Shown: positions 11,131-22,339, counted from the first letter of the stretch. The stretch: 64,000 bases of DNA from Pictodentalium vernedei (GCA_031216915.1 CM062294.1:388917217-388981216), one strand, 5' to 3'. Translations and numbers: made by a program. The notes: generated by a model from the letters alone, not told the origin.

Positions 11131-11598
11131 ATAGTAAACAGGCAGGCGGGCCCAGTACTTGATATTCATTGCTCTTATTACAGAAAAAACAATGAAATAT
11201 AGGTGTAACTCTATTTAAGGCCTAGCATAACCCATTATGCTAATTTGATAAAGGAAGCCAAAATATAAAGAAGTCATTATAAATCATTAAAAGTGTCCGA
11301 GTATTGTATAGTAAAGCCCGTCTTGACACATGACATATACAATAACGCTTCACATCGAGCTACACATTAAAAGCATATAATACATTGAAAATTGCTTCAT
11401 ACCAAGCTACACATTAAAACTACCATAGCACCGACCCCAGGATACTATCACTGAAGGAGGTATGTCCATACTTTTCACAATAAAGCCAGATGACTATTGG
11501 AAATACCATCCCCCACCTTCCCCTTGTTTTGAAAGTAACTGCACTTCAAAACGAAGAGGGTAGCAGACTGGAGACAGTGCTAGAGCAGAATGAAAATC
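11131..11598. other. DIRS 3' non-coding region
   Basis: Non-coding spacer between the recombinase stop and the internal complementary region. No further motif was recognised. Confidence 0.5.
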
Positions 11599-12561
11599 CT
11601 AATTAGAATGGACGACATTCTGAGCTACCGATAACGGTCCTAAAGATCTGAGATCATCTGAAATTGATTCTAAATCTCGAAGATAAAATTTGGTAAAAGT
11701 CGTCTGTTGTGTCCAGTAAGCTGCTTGCATCAAATCCTTCAAAGAAGTACTACTAGCATAAGCCCAAGAAGAAGCTAAAGCTCGAACGTCGTGAGCTGAA
11801 ATCTTATAAGCTATTCTCTGATTCACAGACAAAGCATTATAAGCCGACCGAATAGCTAATTGAATCCATCTAGATATCGAATGAACAGAAATATCATTTC
11901 TGTTAGGAAGAAGAGAAAGAAATAACCTCTTCCTACCTCTTCTAATAAAACTAGAACGCTCCTTATAAATCCTAAGTGCTCTTACTGGACACAACAAAGG
12001 TCTCTGACCATCTGAAGATGGTAATGCTTTAATAAGAATAGGACTAGGCCATTTGTCCGGAACCTGATTCTTAGCTAAGAATCCCACTTTCGTAGTGAGG
12101 GTAATAGAATTACCAACACTACGATAATGAGAGTCTTCAACAGACAAAGCATGAAGCTCACTAACTCTTCTAGCTGACGCAAATGCTAAGAGAAAAACCG
12201 TTTTATAAGTAAGAAATTTAAACTCAACAGTATTTAACGGTTCAAAAGGTGCTTCCTGAAGTTTCAGAAGAACCCAAGCTAAATTCCACTTAGGGACAAG
12301 TCTCAAGGTGCGAGGTCTATTCACAGAGAAGTTCCTCATTAATTTATTTAAAGATAAATCTGACCCAATGTTTAATTTCCCTTGGTGTGCATAGGTGTCA
12401 GAAATAGACCTATAGCTCTTAATAGTGACTGACTGTAGCTTAACTTCATCAAAAAGATAAATAAAAAAGTTAGCTAATCGAGGAATAGTTGGGTTAAAAA
12501 AATCAATCAATTGTGATTCACACCAATGAACAATGAAAGTGTCAATGACACTGTAGCTCAA
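11599..12561 (-). pseudogene. DIRS tyrosine recombinase (N-terminally severed from pol)
   Basis: A phage-integrase-fold tyrosine recombinase that would integrate the circular DNA copy. Visible active-site residues (numbered from the first codon of the open frame) are Arg132 in SARRVSEL, His257 and Arg260 in HDVR, Trp283 and the nucleophile Tyr293 in KFYLRD. The core-binding half includes VTIKSYRSISDTY. The domain itself is uninterrupted. The first nine or so codons (SYSVIDTF) come from the inserted F1 element, not from DIRS; genuine DIRS sequence resumes at about VHWCESQLIDF. The first codon is TTG, so there is no natural start: the protein was the C-terminal part of the RT/RNase H polyprotein at 14410-16605. 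Confidence 0.9.
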
Positions 12562-14411
12562 CTTGACAAACTTGAACTTGGTAAGTTATAAATGAAATGG
12601 TAAAATTGAAGATCATTGGGACCAATGTCAGTTTTTTTGCCAGTGGCAACATTTTTTGACAGAAACCGAAGAAAATCGATAGAGGTCACCGTAAATAAGC
12701 ATACCAGGTTTCAAAGCAATCTAATCATAAATGAGCCCTGTAGGGTGAGCCAAAGGGAAATATTGTGGTCTGACTAAACTAAGTTCTAAGAATGTTGGCC
12801 ACGGCAACATTTTTTGACAGAAATTGACGAAAATCGATAGCTCCCATCTAGAGGTCACCCCAAACAAGCATGCCAGGTTTCAAAGCAATCCGATCATAAA
12901 TGTACCCTGCAGGGTGTGCCAAAGGGAAATATCGAGTCTTCTGACTAAACCAAGTTCTAAGAACGTTGGCCGCGGCAACATTTTTTGATGGAAATTGAAG
13001 AAAAATGATAGGTCCCATCTAGAGGTCTCCCCAAACAAGCATACCAGGTTTCAAAGCAATCAAATCATAAATGTGCCCTGTAGGGTGTGCCAAAGGGAAA
13101 TATTGTGATCTGACTAAACTGAGTTCTAAAAACGTTGGCCGCGGCAACATTTTTTGATGGAAATTGAAGAAAATCGATAGCTCCCATCTAGATGTCACCC
13201 CAAACAAGCATGCCAGGTTTCAAAGCAATCCGATCATAAATGTACCCTGTAGGGTGTGCCAAAGGGAAATATTAAGTCTTCTAACTAAACTAAGTTCTAA
13301 GAACGTTGGCCGCGGCAACATTTTTTGACAGAAATTGAAGAAAATCGATAGCTCCCATCTAGAGGTCTCCCCAAACAAGCATACCAGGTTTCAAAGCAAT
13401 CTGATCATAAATGGGCCCTGTAGGGTGTGCCAAAGGGAAATATTGAGGTCTGACTGAACTAAGTTCTACAAACGTTGGCCGTGGCAACATTTTTTGCCGG
13501 AAATTGAAGAAAATCGATAGCTCCCATCTAGAGGTCACCCTAAATAAGCATACCAGGTTTCAAAGCAATCAAATCATAAATGTGTCCTGTAGGGTGTGCC
13601 AAAGGGAAATATTGTGGTTTGACTAAACTAAGTTCTAAGAACGTTGGCCGCGGCAACTTTTTTTGACAGAAATTGAAGAAAATCGATAGCTCCCATCTAG
13701 AGGTCACTCCAAACTAGCATGCCAGGTTTCAAAGCAATCCGATCATAAATGTACCCTGTAGGGTGTGCCAAAGGGAAATATTGAGTCTTCTGACTAAACT
13801 AAGTTCTAAGAACGTTGGCCGCGGCAACATTTTTTGACAGAAATTGAAGAAAATCGATAGCTCCCATCTAGAGGTCTCCCCAAACAAGCATACCAGGTTT
13901 CAAAGCAATCTGATCGTAAATGTACCCTGTAGGGTGTGCCAAAGGGAAATATTGAGGTCTGACTAAACTAAGTTCTACGAACATTGGCCGTGGCAACATT
14001 TTTTGACAGAAATTGAAGAAAATCGATAGCTCCCATCTAGAGGTCACCCTAAATAAGCATATCAGGTTTCAAAGCAATCAAATCATAAATGTGCCCTGTA
14101 GGGTGTGCCAAAGGGAAATATTGTGGTTTGACTAAACTAAGTTCTAAGAACGTTGGCCGCGGCAACATTTTTTGCCGGAAATTGAAGAAAATCGATAGCT
14201 CCCATCTAGAGGTCACCCCAAACAAGCATAAGAAGTTTCAAAGTAATCTGATCATAAATGCGACCTGTGAGGTGTGCCAAAGGAAATTGTGGACGTACGT
14301 ACTAACGTACTAACATACTAACGTACTAACGTACGTACGTACGTACGTACGTACGCCGACAGACGAGAAGTGATGGCAATAGCTCAGCTTGACTTTGTCA
14401 AGTTGAGCTAA
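12535..14411 (+). mobile_element. Tandem-repeat element F1 (HINE-like) inserted in DIRS pol
   Basis: Starts GAAAGTGTCAATGACACTG then TAGCTCAACTTGACAAA. It ends with an ACGT-rich microsatellite (about 14290-14355), GACAGACGAGAAGTGATGGC and the hairpin TAGCTCAGCTTGAC-TTT-GTCAAGTTGAGCTA, finishing CTAA. The 5' motif is the exact complement of the outer hairpin arm. The core holds nine diverged copies of a 169-171-bp unit (GTTGGCCGCGGCAACATTTT at 12794, 12965, 13134, 13305, 13474, 13643, 13814, 13983 and 14152). This layout matches pearl/Helentron-associated elements with central tandem repeats. Boundaries are uncertain by about 3 bp; no target duplication is seen. A second copy lies at 52761-55069. 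Confidence 0.85.
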
Positions 14412-16605
14412 AAACCTTCCACTTCGCTTCATAATTTAATGAAGAGGAGGTCCTCCTACAGTTAGAAATTGCGTCCATTGCTCGTCTGGAAAACTGTTTT
14501 CCGTGCAAGAAGGACCGCACAACGGAAAAACGTGAAGGTTGAGGCCTTCCGGATTGTGATGAAGCCGACAGAGTTTCCCCTGCGTCAGAAGAACCCGGAG
14601 AGGTGGTAACTTCCGTGGGAACGTCCCAAAGAAGTTCCCGGAGAAGATTTATCCATGGTCTGTGAGCCGACAGACTTGCAACCAGAAGAATCTTGCAAGA
14701 AGACTGTTTTATCTTTAGCAAGATCTGTTGAATGAGGGGAGCTGGAGGGTAAGCATACCCTATTATCCCTTTCCAAGAAATTGAGAGAGCGTCTACTGCA
14801 TAAGCCTGAGGGTCCGGGCATGGAGACTCAAACGTCTGTAACTGATTGTTCAGACTCATGGCAAAAAGATCGATCATTGGACGTTCCCACTGGAAGCAAA
14901 TCTGATTGAAGACAGACTTTTTTAACATCCATTCTGAAGGTAGCAGGCGATCCTTTCTCGATAGAGAGTCTGCTATTACATTGAGACGACCTGGAATATG
15001 ACAAATCGATATCAGAATCTGATTCTCTTGAGAGAAAAGAAGAATCTTTTCGGTAAGATTCATCAGCTGGACGGAATGAGTACCTCCCTGATTCCGAATA
15101 TAGGCTACTACTGTTGAATTGTCCGACAGAATTTGAACATGTGAGTTTATTATTTGACTGAGCCAATGATTTAGAGCTAACCAAATTGCCCTCATTTCTT
15201 TGTAGTTTATATGGAACACAAGAAACTGACTCTCCCATAAACCGTGACACACTTGATCGCCCGGAATCAGAGAAGCACCCCAACCCTCTTGACTGGCGCC
15301 GTTATGATTATGAATGACGGCTCCTGAATCTGAAGCGGTATTCCCTGGGATAACCACTGGATATCCGCCCAAATTTGAAGATGATGTTTTACTGACTGTG
15401 TTAAAACAATTGGACTGTCCAACAACTGACGTTTTACGCTCCAATTTTGAATTAGATACATTTGAAGTGGATGAGTGCGCAAATGACCTAGCGGAATTAA
15501 CTCCGTGGCGGCGCCGCAAAGTCCTAACAGACGCATAAACTCTCTTGCAGTAATTACGACTTGTGCGTTTATGCAGTATTTTGCATAAAGCGAAACTAAT
15601 TTTGCTCTTGCTACCGGCAAACTGACCCGATTGTTTTGAGTTTCGAAACTCATTCCCAGATGAACAAACGACCTCGTCGGCATTAAATCCGACTTGTCGA
15701 TATTGATTATAAAACCTAGGCATCGTAGCAGCGATAGCAGACTCTGAAGATCGCTTTGGAGAGCATGAAAATTTTCGTACCTTTGAAGTATGTCGTCCAG
15801 ATATGCTGACGTCATCGAAGCCGAGTGTGCTCTGAAATGGCTCATTAATGCATTCATCACCCGAGTGAACGACCACGGAGCAAGGTTCAGGCCAAAAAAT
15901 CATTGTTCTGAACTGGTATACCTTTCCTTGAACCGCGAAACGGAGGTATTTCCGAAAAGCCGGATGAATCATGATGTTAAAATACGCGTCCTTCAAATCT
16001 ATACTTGTGGCATAATCGTTCACTCGGATGCTGCCTCTCACCGATCGAATTGTCTCCATATAAAATCTTGGAGCACTTATTAGCTTGTTTATCCAACTGA
16101 GATCGATGACCGGTCTGTACGAGCCGTCTGGCTTCGGCACAAGAAAAAGATGACTGTAGAATCCCTTTGAATTGGGATTCTCTTCGACCTCTACTGCCTC
16201 CTTTTGTAGGAGAGAGTCTACTGCTGAAATCAAAGTCTCTCTCTTTGTTATATTTTGTGGAAGGCTCACAAATCGCGGAATCCGCGTTAATGGAGGTTTT
16301 CTCCGGAACGAAAGACGTATATCATTTTTCACAACGTCTCGAACCCAAAGATCCTGAGTTATTTTGTTCCAGTTGCTTGCGAATTTTGAAAGCCTTCCGC
16401 CAACCGGAGAACAGTAGAGGTTGAAATCTTCATTTGTAGGACTTACGAGGCTTATACGAGGAGAAACCTCGTGAAGCTCTCGCACCCCTCTGTGACGTCG
16501 GTGTGGGGTTACGCGTTTCGTTATTATCCGACTGCGCCATCCCCTTTTTGAAATCGCTCCCCTGTTTCGAGCCACCACGCCCACAATTAGCTTTAGAAGC
16601 AGCAC
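14410..16605 (-). pseudogene. DIRS reverse transcriptase/RNase H, two frameshifts
   Basis: N-terminal part has the DIRS signature VGGRLSKFASNW, then RT blocks KPDGSYRPVIDLSWINK, TSIDLKDAYFNIMIHP and LRFAVQGKVYQFRTMIF. A +1 slip in a T6 run (A6 on the plus strand, 15894-15899) shifts frame. The adjacent frame continues with the catalytic YLDD (about 15792-15803) and ends at 15267. A one-base loss near 15297-15301 shifts back and destroys the first RNase H aspartate (TDAS context); GWGASLIPGD, KEMRAIWLALNHWL, LSDNSTVVAYI and GRLNVIADSLSR follow in the original frame. The C-terminal region (MIDLFAMSLNNQL, YEAKWKVF) leads directly into the recombinase in intact DIRS; here it runs into F1 and stops at 14398. 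The open frame overlaps gag by about 175 bases and has no ATG near its start. Confidence 0.9.
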
Positions 16606-18514
16606 AGGCTGAGCCTCTCTTGGAGAAAAATTTACCTCTCAGAGGAGTACCACTTGTGGAAGGTTGAGGTTGCGAAGCTGAGCGCAACAAAAGCTGACTT
16701 GTAGCTTTCTTAGAAGCATCTTCAAATACAGCTTTTAGCTTATCATTAAATAATGAAGAGCCCGAAACGGGAGCGGCCCTTAGAGAGCTCTTAATACTGT
16801 CGTCAATAAATGACGTAGATTTAAGAGCAGCATCGCGCCTGACCAACTCTAAATTCGCTACTGAAAGAGCAGAGTGGGATGTTGTATACATTATGGTGCG
16901 AGAGAGCACTCTCAAAGGAGATAACAACTCCTGTAAGCTCTCAGATTCCAGATTGCCGGCTAATGCTCTGCAAATATGATCTGCATAAGACATAGCGTCC
17001 AAAATACTTCTGCTAGATTCAATGCAAGTATCTATAACAAAAGAACTGATGCTACACAATGACGGAAGAGACATACCCAAGTCCCTAGCTCCGTCATCCA
17101 ATCGCAGAGGAGCTCTTGGAATCTTATTCTCGCCTACCATATTTAAGAAGGTATTGCCTCTAAATGGTAGGTCAAGCTTCTTTTCCGAAAGGAAAGAACT
17201 TTTTCTAGCCTGAGCCAGGTCAGCAATAGCCTCGTCACAACAATCAAACGCATCTAACGCTTGGACTGATTGAGACGGATACAGAAGGATACTGTCCTTC
17301 GACTTAATGATCTCCCTGTCTAAAGAAGACAGGCGCTTGGCTCTAGAAAGCACAGAACTCTGACCAGAAGGAATTAATTCAGGTGAAAAATCCTACAGGA
17401 ACCTCATAGTTTCCATATACTGCTCAGCCAAAGATGTAGTGTCAGTCTCGTCTTCATCAAACTCCCTAACACTACCAGCTAGAGGTTCCTGGTCTGGTCT
17501 ATTATCGGCATACTGATTATTTGAGGAAACCCTTCTTTCTGCCGATCCAGCACCGTCCGAATCATCCGAAGCAGAGATCGATGACGGCCGCATATTATGC
17601 TGCTGGGAGTCTGCAATTAGCTGGGCAATTTGCTCCAGCAATTCCGTATTCGAGGCTATGTTCACCCCCGTTCTACGCCTTTTAGGCTCCGGAAGGTGAT
17701 CTGACACAGCGCCCTGTGTCCGTCTCTTTGAAAAAGACGTTTGCCTCGAAATGCTAGCCTTAGAGAGAGCCGGATCCTGGCTCTGACTCTCTACCTCTGG
17801 ATCTTGCCGGCTAGCATGCGGTCTACTGTGCTGAGTCCTGGAAACGGACGAAGAAGAGGCTCTTATATCAAAATTACTGCCAGCCGCACTGGCAGAGAAA
17901 GGTACATCAGAAACAACAGGCTCCGAAGCATTTTCTACTGGACTACCAGCGGAACTGGCAACAAAAGTCGAATCTTTCTGTTTTGTCCCCAAAACAGAAG
18001 AATGCTTCGCTACTGATGCACCTTTCAATTTGACTGGCCTCTTTCCCTTACATGCCGTTGTCTGAACAGAGGACTGTCTTCCATCCTCCCTATCCTGGAC
18101 CACTATGGATTTTCCCGGTATTGAAGCACTAATTAAAGGCTCTGTTACACCAGTCGAGCTAGTTGACCGTCTGGTTGCCCGAGGTACCGAGTATTCTGGG
18201 ATACCTCGTAAGTCAACATGCTCTGTATCTGAAGACGATGGCAGCACAGAACTTGATGTTATACCATGACCAATACCATGTTCTTGTTCCTCTGAAATGA
18301 AAACTAAATTTTGATTAGTTACCTTAGGCGAAAGCACTGAAATCAGCGCTTCGCCAACACATACATAAGTAGAGAGAGAATTCCATCGCTTGGAATCCCA
18401 GGAACAGCAAGTTGCACAGGTAACATCTTTCGAGCAACGAGTGCAAGCTAAACATGAAGAATGAGAATCAAGAGAGGACTTCTTCCTCTTACATTTCGAA
18501 CATGAGGACTTCAT
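16430..18514 (-). pseudogene. DIRS gag-like ORF1 with an in-frame TAG
   Basis: The first ATG of the frame is at 18514 (MKSSCSKCKRKKSS); upstream open codons lack ATG. A Cys/His cluster at residues 5-37 (CSKC, DSHSSCLACTRC, CATCC) looks like a zinc-binding module, and a long Ser-rich acidic middle follows. A TAG at 17393-17395 interrupts the frame; the same frame continues at once (DFSPELIPSGQSS) to 16430, giving about 695 codons with the stop. The second half is helical (LDREIIKSKDSILLYP, ESLQELLSPLRVLSRTI) and ends in a basic Gly/Arg/Lys tail. Whether the TAG is a nonsense mutation or a programmed readthrough stop cannot be told from one copy. Assigned as gag by position and Cys pattern. Confidence 0.8.
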
Positions 18515-19110
18515 AATACCCACACACCCGAGGCAAAAATTTAAACTGAATAGCAGCCGGTAACCAAGTCCAAAACAGGCACAACAAAGGCCCAGGTCAG
18601 ACAACCGGTATCCCAATAATACCCTTAACAATAGAGAAACTTCACAGAAGATTCCCCACAGAGAAGGGTAATGGCAAACAGACACGTCCGACTAAGTCAA
18701 AAATAACCGGTACGCGACAAAGGGGGTACAAATAATCCACATTCTGTAAATTATCTAAGATTTTGAGAAGAATTTTAATTAATAACAAATTCGCTAACAG
18801 CAATTAGTTCTTAAAAAGCTAATGAGAGGATTCAAGGGGAAAAAAGGTGAACATTGAACACACACATATGATAAACAAAGAATGAACAAATCAGGTGCAT
18901 GTCCCGAAAACGGGAAGAACAAGAAATATTATTTTAATTTCAATAAAGTTATAGCCCTGATGTTCAAAAACTCAATGTCTATATTCAGCTGCATTCTGCT
19001 GCAATTATTCCACCATTCCACTTCAAAATCGTGTCTAGCTACATTATACTGTAGGATTTTATAGCACAAAAGTCAGGATACGTGTTGATCTGACATGGGC
19101 CAAACAACAG
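18515..19110. other. DIRS 5' leader region
   Basis: Non-coding leader between the terminal repeat and the first gag ATG. It is open upstream in the gag frame to 18685 but without an ATG. No promoter element could be defined. Confidence 0.45.
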
Positions 19111-19294
19111 AATGATATGATGGCGGTAGCCTATTGTTGTCCTTGACAACAAGTTGCGCAAAAGTATGGAGGACCATACTGGTCTTCTCGTTTTTGCATT
19201 TTTTGGCAAATTTTGGGGGGTTTGGGGGATTCAAAATTTGTGTTTGGCCCTGGTAATAAATTGGGTTGCACCAGCTAGTCTGGGCCATTGGTAT
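19111..19294. repeat. DIRS terminal inverted repeat (gag side)
   Basis: Inverted complement of 10763-10950, nearly identical over about 180 bases (GCACCAGCTAGTCTGGGCCA on the plus strand). Its outer edge GGCCATTGGTATA is reproduced in the internal complementary region. Confidence 0.9.
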
Positions 19295-19529
19295 ATCACT
19301 TGGTGAGCACTGAATTTATTTTTTTTATAAAAACTGACTGCATTCCAAACATACGTAACTACAAACATAAAACTTTTACTGTTAAATGATACCTCCCAAA
19401 ATAAAAATTACAAAAGGCATAAAATCATAGTTTACAGTTTTATCATGATTTGGAGTTTTCAATCCAGAGGGTTTTTTCATGGTGATAAATCTGTAAAATA
19501 CTTCAGCTAAACCTGGTCAGAGTCTCTTA

Positions 19530-20000
19530 TTTATTATTTATTGGTGTTTAACCATTTACGTGACAAATCGACATCATCCATTCGCATAATTTACAAAGTG
19601 AACAGTCAAAAAAAGATTATTGTACAAAAAACTTGAACAAAACCACTTCATGTGAGCCCCTCATTAGAACGAGCTCATTCCAATGAGTGGTCATATAAGA
19701 TTTTGTCGAAATATTTCTAAAAATAATTTGAAAATAATACATAAAATATTAAATTTTAATGTCCTGTGTGTTGACTAAAGGCCGCATATTTCTGCATAAT
19801 GGTGAATCATGATTGCAACATGGATATAAAGTATAGCCAATCGTTTATTCTCATTTTAGAGGATGTCCACCCCAGGCACTGATGACCTGGTCCTATTTTA
19901 CCAGTAAAACAGAGCTTGCTAACCACAGTAAACAAGCACTGCTTGATTTCCCAGGGTTCCCACAGATTCTCTTGGTGTCTGGTTGAAACAAACTACATGT
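19530..20000 (-). mobile_element. SINE family B with tail type 2, interrupted by a TTAA element
   Basis: The tail (TTTATTATTTATTGGTGTTT) is separated from the body (CATATTTCTGCATAATGGTG, GATGTCCACCCCAGGCACTG, CCAGTAAAACAGAGCTTGCT) by an insertion at 19548-19778. Other family B copies are at 24105-24385, 27475-27710 and 47446-47660. No polymerase III head was recognised. Confidence 0.65.
19548..19778. mobile_element. TTAA-type palindromic repeat, family T4, nested in a SINE tail
   Basis: Begins TTAACCATTTACGTGAC directly inside the SINE tail motif GTGTTTAAGG and contains the fold-back core GCCCCTCATTAGAACGAGCT / CATTCCAATGAGTGGTC. The right edge reads CTAAAGG, so the SINE TTAA appears duplicated with one substitution. 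Other family members: 26932-27441, 33850-34355, 41500-41655 and 63856-64000. Confidence 0.6.
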
Positions 20001-20599
20001 ATCATCAACAAAACACGATTTATGTATGAATAGTGTAGCTTACAAAGGAACTCTTACATCAGACTTTAAATTTAGGCCTCTTTTAACCAAAACGTTATTT
20101 TACGCTTGTATTTATTGTAGGTATCAATTAATATCATTTTCATTAATTGTGGGCCATGACACGCTTTTGATCATAACAGCATTCATCAATCAAACTGCAA
20201 CTGACTATAGGTAAATTGTACCTCAACTGTGGTGTTTTGTTCATAACCAGAAGTTAGGATGGCATTATGACAGTCACTGCATGCATAAGCACCGATTTGA
20301 CTATAAACACAATATTTATCAAAAATTCAAATGTGACTCCTAAGGCCATAAAACAATTATTTGGTGTAGTACCTTCTTGGAAGTACATGTGTCACATCAA
20401 AAAATTATTTTGTGGCCTACAGGTCCAAATTTCAACTGATGTAGCAGAAGAATTGTATACAAATTTTGCTTTTCAGCTTCAGACAACTTATAAATTGGAT
20501 GACGAGCATGGATCCTTGCCTGCAGATAATAAACAATTAATAATTAGTGCATTTTGAATCTGTATATGAGGACCACAGATTGATGTAAAACAAAAAAAA
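20001..20599. other. No supported gene
   Basis: An open frame to 20557 includes VQISTDVAEELYTNFAFQLQ after an acceptor-like CCTACAG at 20436, but no donor or homology supports it. Otherwise unassigned. Confidence 0.4.
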
Positions 20600-21786
20600 T
20601 GCCGCTCAGGATCACAGATCCAATGTCGAGTTGTGACCTTGACCTGGCGAGTCCAAGATCAATAGGGTTCTTCCTCGCACCAAGGCCAACACACCTATGA
20701 AGTTTCATGACTCTAGGTTGAACCACTATCAAGTTCTCATCCGGAAACCAATTGTTGCGATATACTATGTTCAAGGTCACTGTGACCTTGACCTTTGACC
20801 TGGTGAGTCCAAGATCAATAGGGTTCTTCCTCGCACCAAGGCCAACACGCCTGTAAAGTTTCATGGCTCTAGGTTGAACCACTATCAAGTTATCATCCGG
20901 AAACCAATTGTTGCGATATACTATGTTCAAGGTCACTGTGACCTTGACCTTTGACCTGGTGAGTCCAAGATCAATAGGGTTCTTCCTCGCACCAAGGCCA
21001 ACATACCTATGAAGTTTCATGACTCTAGGTTGAACCACTATCAAGTTATCATCCGGAAACCAATTGTTGCGATATACTATGTTCAAGGTCACTGTGACCT
21101 TGACCTTTGACCTGGTGAGTCCAAGATCAATAGGGTTCTTCCTCGCACCAAGGCCAACACACCTATAAAGTTTCATGACTCTAGGTTGAACCACTATCAA
21201 GTTATCATCCGGAAACCAATTGTTGCGATATACTATGTTCAAGGTCACTGTGACCTTGACCTTTGACCTGGTGAGTCCAAGATCAATAGGGTTCTTCCTC
21301 GCACCAAGGCCAACACACCTATGAAGTTTCATGACTCTAGGTTGAACCACTATCAAGTTATCATCCGGAAACCAATTGTTGCGATATACTATGTTAAAGG
21401 TCACTGTGACCTTGACCTTTGACGTACCGAGTCCAAAATCAATAGGGTTCTTCCCCTCACCAAGGCCAATCTACCTATGAAGTTTCATGAATGTGAGTTG
21501 AACCATTATCAAGTTATCATCCGGAAATCAATTGTTTAAGATTTACTATGTTCAAGGTCACTGTGACCTTGACCTTCGACGTAGCATGTCCAAAATCAAT
21601 AGGGTTCTTCCTCCCACCAAGACCAACCTACGTATGAAGTTTAATGAATGTCAGTTGAACCACTATCAAGTTATCATCCGGAAACCAATTGTTTATGCCC
21701 GCCCGCCCGCCCGCCCGCCCGCCTGCCCGCCCGCCCGCCATTCACCAAACTATAAGTTGAGTTTGACTTCGTCACAACTCGACTAA
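20600..21786 (+). mobile_element. Tandem-repeat element F2: 156-bp units with nuclear-receptor-like sites
   Basis: Units repeat at exactly 156 bp (TGGTGAGTCC at 20801, 20957, 21113 and 21269), followed by two more diverged units, a CCGC tetranucleotide tract (about 21697-21739) and a terminal hairpin AGTTGAGTTTGAC-TTC-GTCACAACTCGACT ending CTAA at 21786. A matching 5' motif GTCGAGTTGTGAC lies at 20622-20634. Each unit contains AGGTCA-CTG-TGACCT followed by TGACCTTTGACC. Because 156 is a multiple of three, the array stays open on the minus strand (a 286-codon frame); this is not a gene. The layout matches pearl/HINE elements. Confidence 0.85.
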
Positions 21787-22124
21787 AAATTATCAACAAC
21801 AGCTATACTAATAATTTGTTTGAATTTTCATTTAGTCCCAAAATAGTTTGTATTCAACAGAATGACATTGCTGACACCATTCTGTTTTTCTTGTGCTGTC
21901 ATTTGCTACAAACTTTTAAATTTCATTATGTTGCAGAACTTCTGTCACACTGTAACTAATGCACAACTATAACACTTTATAATACACCATTATTATCTAT
22001 ACAAAATTCTGCTCTACCCAGGTAGGTCTGGATGGGTGTTCTGTCTTACAGATACTATGTTACAATGTACCTTGAATACATACATCGCCTGGGAAATAAT
22101 TGTTTATTTACTGTACACTATATT
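21787..22124. other. No recognised feature
   Basis: AT-rich, no coding or repeat signature. Confidence 0.5.
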
Positions 22125-22320
22125 TATTTATTTATTGGTGTTTAAGGTCACATACTTATGCACAATGGCTAATCATGACCGTGACGGTTTTACGGGTGGA
22201 GGAAGCCGGAGTACCCGGAGAGAACCACCGAGCAACGATGAGAAGCTGTCAGCTCCCCAAAATCGTAACTTTGCACTGCAGCACAGGCAGGGTTAAAATG
22301 GTTGAAGACTGTACACCACA
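22125..22320 (-). mobile_element. SINE family A, tail type 2, head lost
   Basis: TTTATTTATTGGTGTTTAAG starts the tail on the plus strand. The body runs through GGAGTACCCGGAGAGAACCA to AGGCAGGGTTAAAATGGTTG and then stops. Confidence 0.75.
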
Positions 22321-22339
22321 TACTCCTTGTTGACTAGCA

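Larger units (their letters stand above)
10715..19294 (-). mobile_element. DIRS-type tyrosine-recombinase retrotransposon, interrupted
   Basis: Read on the minus strand the order is terminal repeat, gag, RT/RNase H, tyrosine recombinase, internal complementary region, terminal repeat. This is the DIRS-1 plan: an RT element that integrates with a tyrosine recombinase through a circular intermediate and leaves no target duplication. The terminal repeats are inverted and nearly identical, implying a fairly young insertion. The coding part is nonetheless broken: an in-frame TAG in gag, two single-base frameshifts in RT/RNase H, and a 1.9-kb element (F1) splitting RT/RNase H from the recombinase. 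About 6.7 kb would remain without the insert. It is not expected to be autonomous. Confidence 0.92.

Noticed and set aside
12794..14320. Regular direct repeats that might suggest a CRISPR-like array
   Set aside because: Units are contiguous, ~170 bp, without unique spacers, and lie in a eukaryotic transposon.
20436..20557. Possible terminal exon after CCTACAG
   Set aside because: No supporting homology, no donor partner, and the frame is short.
20544..21404. 286-codon minus-strand ORF with five internal protein repeats
   Set aside because: It is the F2 minisatellite read through in a frame kept open because the unit is 156 bp; unit variation does not look like protein-level constraint.
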